Assembly (NCBI RefSeq): GCF_023887685.1
Contig: NZ_JAMWMR010000006.1
Span: forward strand, 186,001-250,000
DNA length: 64,000 bases
Direction of reading: 5' to 3'
DNA from: Streptomyces macrolidinus
GTDB lineage: Bacteria; Actinomycetota; Actinomycetes; Streptomycetales; Streptomycetaceae
Position 1 is the stretch's first letter, and each line of letters opens with the position of its first letter. The notes beneath the pieces are model-generated. The model was not told the origin of the DNA. It saw only the letters and a program-made list of their open reading frames with translations, and ran no database searches. Shown here one piece after another: positions 8,482-17,067 of this stretch. The position numbers were made by a program, and so were the translations under genes.

Positions 8482-9945
8482 ATGACCGACCACACCCTCA
8501 CCGTCGCCGGTGTCGCCGTCGACACCCGGCACTGGATCGGCGGCGAACGCGTCGCCTCCGCCGAGACGTTCACCGACCTCTCGCCGATCGACGGAAGCAC
8601 CCTCGGCGAGATCTCCCGAGGCACCGCCACGGAGGCCGCGGCAGCAGTCGTCGCCGCGAAGGCCGCCTTCCCCGGCTGGGCCGCCACCCCCGCCGCCGAA
8701 CGCGCCCGCATCCTGCACGCCGTCGCCGACGGCGTCGAGAAGCGCCTCGAAGACCTCGCGATCGTCGAGACCACCGACAACGGCGCCCTGCTGCGCTCCC
8801 ACCGCCGGGGCGTGATGCCCCGCGTCGCCCACAACTTCCGCTTCTTCGCGGACTGGTTGCTGCGCCTCGGTCACGACGACTTCGACACCCGCGGTCACAC
8901 CAACCACGTGAGCTGGGACCCGGCCGGCCCCTGTGTGCTGATCACCCCGTGGAACGCGCCGCTGATGCTGGCCACCTGGAAGGTGGCCCCGGCGCTGGCC
9001 GCCGGGAACACGGTGGTCCTCAAGCCCGCCGAGTGGTCACCGCTGACCGCCTCGCTGCTCGCCGACATCGCCGCCGAGGCCGGACTTCCCGCCGGTGTCC
9101 TCAACATCGTCCAGGGCTACGGCGCCGAGGTGGGCAGCGCCCTCGTCTCCCACCCGGACGTACGGCGAATCAGCTTCACCGGCTCCGTACCCACCGCGAA
9201 GCACATCGCGGCGTCCGCCGCCGCGAACCTCACCCCGGTCAGCCTCGAACTCGGCGGCAAGTCCCCGCTGTTGGTGTTCGCGGACGCCGACCTCGACCTC
9301 GCCGTCGACCTCGCGGTTGAGCAGTACGACAACGCCGGCCAGGTCTGTCTCGCCGCCACCCGCATCCTCGTGGAGGAGTCGGTCGCCGAGGAGTTCACCA
9401 GCCGCTTCACCGAGAAGGCCGCGCTGCTGCGCCAGGGCGACCCGCGCGACGAGTCCACCGACATCGGGCCGGGCATCCACGCCCGGCAACTGGAGAAGAT
9501 CGACGGCTTCGTGCAGCGGGCCGTCGCGGCCGGGGCCCGCGCGGTCATCGGCGGCCACCGCGGGGACGGCCTCTACTACGCGCCGACCCTGCTCACCGAT
9601 GTCGCCCAGGACTCCGAGATCGTCCAGGAGGAGGTCTTCGGCCCGGTCCTGACCCTCCAGACCTTCACCAGCGAGGAGGAAGCCGTCCGCCTCGCCAACG
9701 ACACCCGCTTCGGCCTCGCCGCGACCCTCGCCACGGGCGACCGGGAGCGCGCCGCGCGCGTCACCGCACAGCTCGTCGCGGGCACGGTGTGGGTCAACTG
9801 CTTCTTCGTACGCGACCTCCAGGCCCCCTTCGGCGGCTCGCGCCACTCCGGTGTCGGCCGCGAAGGCGGCACCTGGAGCTTCGACTTCTACTGCGACCTG
9901 AAGAACACCGTGACCGCCCCGAAGGGATGGAGGGACCATGGGTGA
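8482..9945 (+). CDS. hpaE: 5-carboxymethyl-2-hydroxymuconate semialdehyde dehydrogenase-like ALDH
   Basis: A 487-residue NAD-dependent aldehyde dehydrogenase: ITPWNAPLMLATWK, FTGSVPTAKH, catalytic Glu in SLELGGKSP and Cys in NAGQVCLA. The region PRVAHNFRFFADW and the end VRDLQAPFGGSRHSGVGREGG closely match HpaE, which oxidises the ring-fission semialdehyde of homoprotocatechuate. ATG 8482 follows a GGAG. Its 3' end overlaps the extradiol dioxygenase gene by 8 bases, as expected if the two enzymes act in sequence. Another muconic semialdehyde is possible as substrate. Confidence 0.85.
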   Translation: MTDHTLTVAGVAVDTRHWIGGERVASAETFTDLSPIDGSTLGEISRGTATEAAAAVVAAKAAFPGWAATPAAERARILHAVADGVEKRLEDLAIVETTDNGALLRSHRRGVMPRVAHNFRFFADWLLRLGHDDFDTRGHTNHVSWDPAGPCVLITPWNAPLMLATWKVAPALAAGNTVVLKPAEWSPLTASLLADIAAEAGLPAGVLNIVQGYGAEVGSALVSHPDVRRISFTGSVPTAKHIAASAAANLTPVSLELGGKSPLLVFADADLDLAVDLAVEQYDNAGQVCLAATRILVEESVAEEFTSRFTEKAALLRQGDPRDESTDIGPGIHARQLEKIDGFVQRAVAAGARAVIGGHRGDGLYYAPTLLTDVAQDSEIVQEEVFGPVLTLQTFTSEEEAVRLANDTRFGLAATLATGDRERAARVTAQLVAGTVWVNCFFVRDLQAPFGGSRHSGVGREGGTWSFDFYCDLKNTVTAPKGWRDHG

Positions 9946-10852
9946 GATCGTCGGGGCGGGTCTGCTCGCCCACGTCCCCACCGTCGTGCTGCCCGAGGCC
10001 GACCGGCTGGAGCTGAACGAGGGCAAGGAGATCACCCTCGTCACCGGCCTGGAGCAGCTCCGCAGGGACGTCTTCGAGCGTGACGACTACGACACCGTCG
10101 TCGTGCTGGACTCGCACTGGGCGACCACCGTCGAGTTCGTCGTCACCGCGCAGGAGCGGCGGGCGGGTCTGTTCACCTCCGAGGAACTGCCGCGCGGCAT
10201 GTGCCGTATGCCGTTCGACTACCCCGGTGACCCCGAACTCGCCCACAACATCGCCTCGTTCGCCGACCGGCACGGCACCTGGATCACCGCCATCGACGAC
10301 GCGTACCTGCCGGTCTACTACGCCACGATCAACCTCTGGAAGTTCCTCGGCGAGGGCCTGCCCGACAAGCGATGGGTGACCATCGGCGTCTGCCAGACCG
10401 GCGACATGGAGGACCATCTGCGCCTCGGCCGGGCCCTCGCGGACGGGATCGCCGCCACCCCCGGCCGCCGGGTGCTGCTGATCGCCTCCGGTGCCCTCTC
10501 GCACACCTTCTGGCCGCTGCGCGAGCTGCGCGACCACGAGGCCAGCGACCCGGTGCACATCTTCACGCCCGAGGCGCGCGCGGCGGACCACGAGCGCATC
10601 GCCTGGTTCAAGGAGGGCCGCCACGACAAGGTCCTCGACACGATGGACGAGTTCTGGAAGTTCAAGCCCGAGGCGAGGTTCTTCCACTACCTGATGATGG
10701 CCGGCGCCCTCGGCGAGCAGGCGTGCGTCGCGCGGGCCCGCCAGTACGGGGAGTACGAGAACTCCATCGGCACCGGCCAGGTGCACCTCTGGTTCGACCG
10801 CCCGGCCGACGGCTGGACCGGCACCGCCCCCACCACCCCGCACAGCCTCTGA
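9938..10852 (+). CDS. hpaD: LigB-type extradiol dioxygenase, homoprotocatechuate 2,3-dioxygenase-like
   Basis: A 304-residue class III (LigB superfamily) extradiol dioxygenase, which opens a catechol ring next to the two hydroxyls with Fe(II) and O2. His12 in AHVPTV and the blocks VVVLDSHWATTVEFV, GLFTSEELPRGM, DYPGDPELAHNIA and LIASGALSHTFW match E. coli HpaD, as does the closing GTGQVHLWF. 3,4-Dihydroxyphenylacetate is the best guess for substrate; 2-aminophenol dioxygenase AmnB is a more distant relative and an alternative. It sits between the HpaE-like dehydrogenase and the FAH protein. Confidence 0.85.
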   Translation: MGEIVGAGLLAHVPTVVLPEADRLELNEGKEITLVTGLEQLRRDVFERDDYDTVVVLDSHWATTVEFVVTAQERRAGLFTSEELPRGMCRMPFDYPGDPELAHNIASFADRHGTWITAIDDAYLPVYYATINLWKFLGEGLPDKRWVTIGVCQTGDMEDHLRLGRALADGIAATPGRRVLLIASGALSHTFWPLRELRDHEASDPVHIFTPEARAADHERIAWFKEGRHDKVLDTMDEFWKFKPEARFFHYLMMAGALGEQACVARARQYGEYENSIGTGQVHLWFDRPADGWTGTAPTTPHSL

Positions 10853-10864
10853 GGAGCCACCGAC

Positions 10865-11710
10865 ATGCCCGAGTACCGCCGCATCCTCCTGGACGGCGCC
10901 ACCGTCCAGGTCACCGTCGAGGGCGAGGAGTTGGTCGCCGCGGACGGCCGCCGCGTCACGATCGACGACGCCCACCACCTGCCGCCGGTCGTCCCGTCCA
11001 AGGTGATCGCCGTCCACCTCAACCACCGCAGCCGCGTCGACGAGTTCGGGATCGAACTCCCCGACACCCCCACCTACTTCCACAAGCCGACCTCCGCGCT
11101 GAACTCCCACAAGGGCGCGATCGTCCGCCCCGAGGGCTGCAAGTGGCTCAACTACGAGGGCGAGGTCGCCATCGTCATCGGGAAGACCGCGCGGAACATC
11201 TCCCCGGCCGAGGCGGGGGAGTACATCGCGGGCTACACCGTCGCCAACGACTATGGCCTGCACGACTTCCGCGACACCGACGCCGGGTCCATGCTGCGCG
11301 TCAAGGGCTCGGACACCCTCTGCCCGCTCGGCCCCGGCCTCGTCACCGACTGGGACTTCCACGGCAAGCGGCTGCGGACGTACGTCAACGGCGAGGTGGT
11401 GCAGGACGGTTCGACCGACGAGATGAAGTGGGACATGCACTACCTCGTCGCCGACATCGCCCGCACCATCACCCTGTACCCCGGCGACGTCCTGCTGTCC
11501 GGCACCCCGGCCAACTCCCGGCCCGTGCGACCGGGTGACGTGGTCGAGGTGGAGGTGGAGGGCCTCGGCCGGCTCACCAACCACATCGTCACCGGCCCGG
11601 TCCCCGTCCGCAGCGACGTGGGCGCGCAGCCCACGGAGTCCGAGGAGGTCCTGTCCACGGCCCTCGGCGGAGACTGGGAGTTCCGGGGCATCCGGCCGCC
11701 CCGGCGGTGA
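10865..11710 (+). CDS. Fumarylacetoacetate hydrolase-family isomerase/decarboxylase (HpaG-like)
   Basis: A 281-residue FAH-fold protein with the metal site EGEVAIVIG, the core YTVANDYGLHDFRD, the acid-handling loop KGSDTLCPLGP and the closing LSGTPANSRPVRPGDVVEVE. In homoprotocatechuate breakdown HpaG decarboxylates and isomerises the 5-carboxymethyl-oxo-hexene-dioate product; other family members decarboxylate oxalocrotonate. It is the last structural gene of the ferredoxin operon and lies 36 bp before a TetR gene. Substrate inferred from neighbours. Confidence 0.85.
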   Translation: MPEYRRILLDGATVQVTVEGEELVAADGRRVTIDDAHHLPPVVPSKVIAVHLNHRSRVDEFGIELPDTPTYFHKPTSALNSHKGAIVRPEGCKWLNYEGEVAIVIGKTARNISPAEAGEYIAGYTVANDYGLHDFRDTDAGSMLRVKGSDTLCPLGPGLVTDWDFHGKRLRTYVNGEVVQDGSTDEMKWDMHYLVADIARTITLYPGDVLLSGTPANSRPVRPGDVVEVEVEGLGRLTNHIVTGPVPVRSDVGAQPTESEEVLSTALGGDWEFRGIRPPRR

Positions 11711-11746
11711 GCCGTCGAGCCGCGACGGGCCGATAGGGTCGACAAC

Positions 11747-12370
11747 ATGACCGATTCCGCAGGGACTTCCGGGAGCCGACGGCCACGCAAGCGCCTGCAC
11801 TACGGGGAGGGCCGTGAGGCCCTGCTGAACGCCGCCGTGCGGGTGGTGGCGCGGGGCGGTCTGCGCAAGCTCACCTATCGGGCCGTCGCGGAGGAGGCCG
11901 GGGTCACCCATGGGCTCGTCGTCCACCACTTCGGCTCGCGTGACGCGCTGATAGAGGAGGCCTTCGGCCACACGATCCGCACCTCGCTCAACGTCAGCGC
12001 ACTCGAACCGGGCACCGGCGAGATCGCGGACTTCTCGACCGGACTGTCCGACATGGTCACCGCGGATCCGGGCATGCAGGCGTACCAGTACGAGATGCTG
12101 CTCGAAGCCCGCCGCAGGCCCGAACTGCTCGCGCAGGTACGGGCGTTGTACGACGAGTACTTCGACGCCACCCGGCGCGAGCTGTCCCGGATGCTGCCGT
12201 CCGGCGCCGACCAGGCACTGACCCGGCTGGTCTTCGCAGCGCTCGACGGGCTCGTCCTGCACCAACTCGTCCTGGGCGAACCCGAGGTCACCGACACCGC
12301 CCTGGAGGAGCTGCGCGCCCTGCTCAGGCTCCGGCACACGGACGGCGACGGCGACGGCAGCGAGGCGTGA
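11747..12370 (+). CDS. TetR/AcrR-family transcriptional regulator
   Basis: A 207-residue regulator. The N-terminal helix-turn-helix reads LRKLTYRAVAEEAGVTHGLVVHHFGSRDAL (in two parts, about residues 38-68), the classic TetR domain; the C-terminal half is the helical ligand domain. It closes the rightward operon and is followed by a strong terminator, so it is well placed to sense a pathway compound and control the operon. It is the leading candidate to bind the GTTTG-N4-(C/G)AAAY sites at 6104, 12496 and 14806, although the XRE-cupin protein at 17068 is a rival. Confidence 0.92.
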   Translation: MTDSAGTSGSRRPRKRLHYGEGREALLNAAVRVVARGGLRKLTYRAVAEEAGVTHGLVVHHFGSRDALIEEAFGHTIRTSLNVSALEPGTGEIADFSTGLSDMVTADPGMQAYQYEMLLEARRRPELLAQVRALYDEYFDATRRELSRMLPSGADQALTRLVFAALDGLVLHQLVLGEPEVTDTALEELRALLRLRHTDGDGDGSEA

Positions 12371-12389
12371 CTGCCCGCTGAGCGACGGA

Positions 12390-12418
12390 CGAGAGGCCCT
12401 GGGCTCCAGGGCCTCTCG
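12390..12418 (+). terminator. Terminator after the TetR gene
   Basis: A perfect 13-bp stem with arms cgagaggccctgg and ccagggcctctcg around the 3-base loop gct, 20 bp after the regulator stop. There is no long T tract, which is usual in Streptomyces. It separates the ferredoxin operon from the permease gene. Confidence 0.8.
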
Positions 12419-12492
12419 CGTTCCCGCTCGCCCCACGCGAATCTCCGCTCGACCCCTTGCCAAGCGGATAGTTCCGGCCCACCATGGGGCAA

Positions 12493-12512
12493 CTCGTTTG
12501 GCCTGAAACGAC
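12493..12512 (+). promoter_or_regulatory. Operator site B before the APC permease
   Basis: CTCGTTTGGCCTGAAACGAC, an inverted repeat (CGTTT/AAACG arms), 34 bp before the permease start. Compared with the complement of site A (6101-6120) it differs at only three of 20 positions, which suggests one regulator for both promoters. Confidence 0.55.
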
Positions 12513-12545
12513 TTCTTGCTCTCCCGCTCCCGGTAGGTGAATCGA

Positions 12546-14006
12546 GTGGACACTCAGACGGCGGACGCACCGCCCCTCGCACAGGACTCCGCCACGGCAG
12601 GCCGGCTCAAGCCCAACTCCCTCGGCGTCCTGGGCATCCTCTTCTTCGTTCTTTCCGCACAGGCGCCGCTGACCGGCATCGCCGGGGCCGTGCCCCTCGC
12701 CGTCGCGATCGGCAACGGGGCCGGTGCGCCCGCCGCGTATCTCGCCTCCGGCCTCGTCGTGCTGCTGTTCTCCGTCGGCTTCGTCGCCATGGGCCGCCAT
12801 GTCGTGGACGCCGGCGCCTTCTACACGTACATCGGCAAGGGCCTCGGCCGTCTGGCGGGCTCCGGCAGCGCCGCGGTCGCGCTCTTCGCCTACTGTTCGA
12901 TCCAGGCGGCCATGTACGGGCTGTACGGCGCGACGGTGAGCGCCCTGGTCGAGCACTACGCCGGGGTGCATGTGGCGTGGTGGATCTGGGTCCTGGTCAC
13001 CATGGCCGTGGTCCAACTGCTCGGCGCCGCCGGGATCGAGATGGGTGCCAAGGTGCTGACCGTCTTCGTCGTGGCGGAGTTCAGCATCCTGCTCGTCTTC
13101 GCCCTCGTGACCTTCGTCCGGGGCGGCGGGCCCGAGGGGCTCGCGTTCACCGACAGCTTCTCCCCGTCCGCCGTGCTCCAGGGCGCGCCGGGCGTGGCGC
13201 TGATGTTCGCCGTGGCGTCGATGTTCGGCTTCGAGGCCACCGCCATCTACGGCGAGGAGGCCCGCGAACCCCGTAAGACGGTCCCGCGGGCCACGTATCT
13301 CTCGGTCGTGGTGATCACCGGCTTCTTCGCCTTCACCTCCTGGATGCTGGTCTCCGCGCACGGGGCGTCCAAGGTCATGGCCGACGCGGGTGCGGCGCTG
13401 GGCTCCGGTGACGCCACGACCTTCGTCTTCGCGCCCGTCACCGACCAGTTCGGCGCCTGGGTCGGCGATGTGCTGCCCGTGCTGCTGGCCACCTCGCTGT
13501 TCGCCGGAGTCCTGGCGTTCCACAACTCCGCGAACCGCTATCTGTTCTCCCTCGGCCGCGAGGGCCTGCTGCCGCACCGGCTCACCGCGCTCAACCGGCG
13601 TCACTCGCCCTGGGTGGCGGGCACCGTGCAGACCGCGATCGCGCTGCTCGTGATCCTGCCCTTCGCGCTGCTGGGCAAGGACCCGGTGCTGACGCTGTTC
13701 TCCTGGCTGAGCGGGGTCGCGGTCCTCGCGATGATGCTCCTGTACTTCCTGACCTCGGTCTCGGTGGTCGTCTTCTTCCGCCGCTCGCGCGCCGACACCC
13801 GGCCCTGGAACACCCTCGTCGCCCCCACCCTGGGCGCCCTCGGTATCGCCGGTGCCATCTGGCTGATCGTCCAGAACTTCACCACGCTCATCGGCGGCGA
13901 CAAGACCACCGCGCTGTGGCTCCAGGTCACGGTGCCGGTGGTCCTGGCCCTCGGGGTCGCCGCCGCCCGCCTCGGACAGCGGCGGACGGCTTCGGGCGGC
14001 TCGTAG
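12546..14006 (+). CDS. APC-superfamily amino acid/amine permease
   Basis: A 486-residue transporter with about twelve hydrophobic spans and the APC signature near the N-terminus (VLGILFFVLSAQAPLTG, then AGAFYTYIGKGLGR) and FEATAIYGEEAREPRKTVPRA in the middle. APC permeases import amino acids or amines with protons; PuuP and similar carriers serve gamma-glutamylation pathways. GTG 12546 is preferred because AGG lies 8 bases upstream, unlike GTG 12537. Site B in its promoter ties it to the catabolic genes. It ends 7 bp before the converging amidotransferase gene. The substrate is presumably the amine of this pathway (inference). Confidence 0.9.
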   Translation: MDTQTADAPPLAQDSATAGRLKPNSLGVLGILFFVLSAQAPLTGIAGAVPLAVAIGNGAGAPAAYLASGLVVLLFSVGFVAMGRHVVDAGAFYTYIGKGLGRLAGSGSAAVALFAYCSIQAAMYGLYGATVSALVEHYAGVHVAWWIWVLVTMAVVQLLGAAGIEMGAKVLTVFVVAEFSILLVFALVTFVRGGGPEGLAFTDSFSPSAVLQGAPGVALMFAVASMFGFEATAIYGEEAREPRKTVPRATYLSVVVITGFFAFTSWMLVSAHGASKVMADAGAALGSGDATTFVFAPVTDQFGAWVGDVLPVLLATSLFAGVLAFHNSANRYLFSLGREGLLPHRLTALNRRHSPWVAGTVQTAIALLVILPFALLGKDPVLTLFSWLSGVAVLAMMLLYFLTSVSVVVFFRRSRADTRPWNTLVAPTLGALGIAGAIWLIVQNFTTLIGGDKTTALWLQVTVPVVLALGVAAARLGQRRTASGGS

Positions 14007-14013
14007 GCGTATG

Positions 14014-14724
14014 TCAGCGCGAGGCGTTCGCCACCTGGTCGAGGAAGCCGTCGACCAGGCGACGGGCGTTCTCGCGCGCCACCGGTTCCATGGCGCGGCT
14101 CTTCGCGAGCAGCCCGTCCGGATCCACCCCCTGGCGCAGGCACTGCTCCCGGCCGCCGAGTTCGAGCCAGCCCTGGACCATCGCCGTGGTGATCTCCGGA
14201 TGGAACTGCACCCCGAGGGTGCGCCCCACCTGGAACGCCTGCGGGCACACGGCGTTGCGGGCCGCCTCCCGCGCGCACGGCGGCAGGACGCAGCGGTCGT
14301 AGTGCCACTGGAACCACGGTCCCGGCGGCACCAGCGCGGGGTCGTCGGTCTCGATCTCCGTCCAGCCGATCTCGGGACGCGGGGCGGGGACGACCGATCC
14401 GCCGAGCGCGGTGGCCAGCGCCTGGGCGCCGAAGCAGACGCCCAGCACCGGCACGCCCAGCCGGTGCGCCTCGCGCAGCAGGGCGAGTTCGGCACCGATC
14501 CAGCCGCCGATGGCCTCCTCGTCGTACACCGACCAGGGGGCGCCCAGCGACACGATCAGGTCCCAGCCGTCGGCGCCCGGGAACTCGTAGGAGAGGTTCG
14601 GTGTGTGATGCCGCTCCCGCGGCACCACCGTCACGGTGGTGAGGTCGTATCCGCGCTCCACGAGCCGGGCACCGACCAGTCCCGGTTCCGTCACGTGCTC
14701 GTGCCGGATGACGAGTGCACGCAC
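14014..14724 (-). CDS. Class I glutamine amidotransferase-like protein
   Basis: A 236-residue class I amidotransferase domain standing alone. Catalytic Cys is in GVCFGAQALA, His and Glu in QFHPEIT, and the oxyanion strand in SLGAPWSVYD. Such solo domains hydrolyse glutamine or related gamma-glutamyl bonds; AtdA2 of aniline operons is a comparable partner for a GS-like ligase. GTG 14724 has AAAGGAG 8 bases upstream; an earlier in-frame start at 14880 would run across the divergent promoter. It is transcribed away from the PuuC-type dehydrogenase, with site C between them. Confidence 0.85.
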   Translation of the reverse strand: MRALVIRHEHVTEPGLVGARLVERGYDLTTVTVVPRERHHTPNLSYEFPGADGWDLIVSLGAPWSVYDEEAIGGWIGAELALLREAHRLGVPVLGVCFGAQALATALGGSVVPAPRPEIGWTEIETDDPALVPPGPWFQWHYDRCVLPPCAREAARNAVCPQAFQVGRTLGVQFHPEITTAMVQGWLELGGREQCLRQGVDPDGLLAKSRAMEPVARENARRLVDGFLDQVANASR

Positions 14725-14802
14725 GTCGGCCGCTCCTTTCCCCGGTCCGGCGGGCGCCGGACCGATCCTGTCGAACCCTTGTTCAGTCTGTCGCACGATC
14801 AT

Positions 14803-14822
14803 ATCGTTTGATATCAAATGTT
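14803..14822 (+). promoter_or_regulatory. Operator site C in a divergent promoter
   Basis: ATCGTTTGATATCAAATGTT, containing the perfect 12-bp palindrome TTTGATATCAAA. It lies between the leftward amidotransferase (start 14724) and the rightward PuuC-type dehydrogenase (start 14840), close enough to the latter to block RNA polymerase. Its core TCGTTTG...TCAAA matches site A on the complement strand. Confidence 0.55.
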
Positions 14823-14839
14823 TCTTCTGGAGGCCCCGC

Positions 14840-16330
14840 ATGCTCGACGTGTCCCATGAGGAGTGGCTGCGCCGCGCCAAGTCCCTGACCCCGCCCGGCG
14901 GTCACCACATCGACGGCGCCGACCAGCCCGGCGGGGGAGCGGACTTCGCGGTCGTCTCACCCCGTGACGGCCAGGTACTGGCGCGCGTCGCCGACGCCGG
15001 TCCCGCCGAGGTGGACGCCGCGGTCGCCGCCGCCCGGCGGGCCTTCGACTCCGGACCCTGGCCGCGCCTCACGCCCGCCGAGCGCGGCCGGGTGCTGCTG
15101 CGCATCGCCGACCTGCTCGAAGAGCGGCGCGAGGAACTGGCGTTGACCGTCAGCCTGGAGATGGGCAAGCCCATCAGCGACGCGTACGGGATCGAACTGC
15201 GCGCCGCCATCGGCACGTTCCGCTGGTACGGGCAACTGGCGGACAAGCTCACCGACGAGTCACCGCACACCGCGCCCGACGCACTGGCGCTGGTCACCCG
15301 CGAGCCCGCCGGAGTCGTCGGCGCGGTCGTGCCCTGGAACTTCCCTCTCACGCTGGCGAGTTGGAAGATCGCCCCGGCGCTGGCCACCGGCTGCACCGTG
15401 GTGCTCAAGCCCTCCGAGAACTCCCCGCTGTCCGCACTGCTGCTGGCCCGCGTCGCCACCGAGGCCGGACTGCCGCCGGGTGTACTCAACGTCGTGTGCG
15501 GCGACGGACCGGTGGCCGGCCGCGCCCTCGGCCTGCACCCGGACGTCGACGTCCTGGCCTTCACCGGCTCCACGGCCGTCGGCCGCCACTTCCTGCGCTA
15601 CGCCGCCGACTCCAACCTCAAGCGCGTCTGGCTCGAACTCGGCGGCAAGTCACCGAACATCGTCCTGCCCGACGCCCCCGACCTGGAGCGCGCCGCGGTC
15701 ACCGCCGCCTGGGGGATCTTCTTCAATCAGGGCGAGATGTGCACTGCCCCCTCCCGGCTCCTGGTGCACTCCTCGATCGCCGAACAGGTCACCGAGGCCG
15801 TCGTGGCGCGGGCGCGCGCCCTGCGCGTCGGGGACCCGCTCGACCCGGCCACCGAGATGGGCGCCCTGGTCGGCGAGGCCCACCTCGGCCGGGTGCTGGA
15901 CCACATCGGCACCGGCCTGGACGAGGGCGCCCGGCTGCGCGTCGGAGGCGAGCGCACCCTCGCCGATTCCGGCGGCAGCTTCCTGCGGCCCACCGTCTTC
16001 GACCGCGTGGACCCCGGCATGCGGCTGGCCCGCGAGGAGATCTTCGGCCCGGTCCTGTCCGTCCTCGCCTTCGACGACCTGGACGAGGCCGTCGCGCTCG
16101 CCAACGCCACCGAGTACGGGCTCGCCGCCGCGCTGTGGACCTCCGACCTGACGACCGCCCACCGGGTGTCCCGCGCCCTGAAGGCAGGCACTGTCTGGGT
16201 GAACTGCTACGAGGAGGGCGATCTGACCGTGCCCTTCGGCGGTATGAAGCAGTCCGGCAACGGCCGCGACAAGTCCGTCCACGCCATCGAGAAGTACACC
16301 GAACTCAAGACCACCTGGATCCAGTTGTGA
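14840..16330 (+). CDS. PuuC-type gamma-glutamyl aminoaldehyde dehydrogenase
   Basis: A 496-residue NAD(P)-dependent aldehyde dehydrogenase with VVPWNFPLTLASWK, FTGSTAVGRHFL, Glu in WLELGGKSP and catalytic Cys in FNQGEMCTAP. The C-terminus (EEGDLTVPFGGMKQSGNGRD, then KYTELKTTW) is almost that of E. coli PuuC, which oxidises gamma-glutamyl-gamma-aminobutyraldehyde. ATG 14840 has GGAGG six bases upstream. The next gene, a PuuD-type hydrolase, starts inside its last codons (GTGA overlap), as expected for consecutive steps. Confidence 0.88.
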   Translation: MLDVSHEEWLRRAKSLTPPGGHHIDGADQPGGGADFAVVSPRDGQVLARVADAGPAEVDAAVAAARRAFDSGPWPRLTPAERGRVLLRIADLLEERREELALTVSLEMGKPISDAYGIELRAAIGTFRWYGQLADKLTDESPHTAPDALALVTREPAGVVGAVVPWNFPLTLASWKIAPALATGCTVVLKPSENSPLSALLLARVATEAGLPPGVLNVVCGDGPVAGRALGLHPDVDVLAFTGSTAVGRHFLRYAADSNLKRVWLELGGKSPNIVLPDAPDLERAAVTAAWGIFFNQGEMCTAPSRLLVHSSIAEQVTEAVVARARALRVGDPLDPATEMGALVGEAHLGRVLDHIGTGLDEGARLRVGGERTLADSGGSFLRPTVFDRVDPGMRLAREEIFGPVLSVLAFDDLDEAVALANATEYGLAAALWTSDLTTAHRVSRALKAGTVWVNCYEEGDLTVPFGGMKQSGNGRDKSVHAIEKYTELKTTWIQL

Positions 16331-17034
16331 GACCTCTCATCGCCGTCCCCGCCCGCTTCGCCGCCTCCACCTCCGCCCTGCGCCACGCCGCCGAGGTCAA
16401 CGCCCGCGCGCTGATCGACGCCGTGTGGCGGGCCGGCGGCGAACCGGCCGCCCTCCATCCCGCCGACCCCACCACCGACGACGTCACCGCCCGCCTCGCC
16501 CGGTTCGACGGCGTCCTGCTCCCCGGCGGCGGGGACATCGCCCCGTACCGCTACGGCGTCGCCGACACCCACGCCAGCGTCTACGACGTGGACGACCTCC
16601 AGGACGCCTTCGACCTCGAAGCCGCCCGCACGGCGCTCGGCTCGGGCCTTCCGCTGCTCGCCGTCTGCCGGGGCCTTCAGGTCGTCAACGTCGCCCTGGG
16701 CGGCACCCTGGAACAGGACATGGGCGGCCCCGAGCACGACCACCGCCATGTCGTGCACCCGGTCGAGATCCGGCGCGGCACCCTGCTCGAACAGGCCACC
16801 GGCACCGAGAAGGCGGAGGCGTCCTGCTACCACCACCAGCGCGTCGACCGCGTCGCGGACGGGCTCACGGTCAGCGCGCGCGCCGCGGACGGCACCGTGG
16901 AGGGCCTCGAACTCCCGGACGCCGCCGGGTGGTTCACCGCCGTTCAGTGGCACCCCGAGGACACCGCCCACGAAGACCCCGTCCAGCAGGCCGTGTTCGA
17001 CGCCTTCGTCCGGGCCGCCCGCGACCGGGGGTGA
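16327..17034 (+). CDS. PuuD-like gamma-glutamyl hydrolase (peptidase C26)
   Basis: A 235-residue class I amidotransferase-fold hydrolase of the C26 family. Visible marks are LLPGGGDIAPYRYG (substrate loop), catalytic Cys in AVCRGLQVVNV and His/Glu in VQWHPED. PuuD removes the gamma-glutamyl group from gamma-glutamyl-GABA, and this gene is translationally coupled to a PuuC-like dehydrogenase, so it should release the acid product and recycle glutamate. Whether its substrate is GABA-like or aromatic is unknown. Confidence 0.88.
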   Translation: MRPLIAVPARFAASTSALRHAAEVNARALIDAVWRAGGEPAALHPADPTTDDVTARLARFDGVLLPGGGDIAPYRYGVADTHASVYDVDDLQDAFDLEAARTALGSGLPLLAVCRGLQVVNVALGGTLEQDMGGPEHDHRHVVHPVEIRRGTLLEQATGTEKAEASCYHHQRVDRVADGLTVSARAADGTVEGLELPDAAGWFTAVQWHPEDTAHEDPVQQAVFDAFVRAARDRG

Positions 17035-17067
17035 CCCGGCCGTGAGCCGTTCCCTTCCCCGGCCGCG

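Noticed and set aside
9794..12553. Very long leftward frame (919 residues) across hpaD, the FAH gene and TetR
   Set aside because: Low-complexity Val/Gly/Arg antisense frame across three recognised genes.
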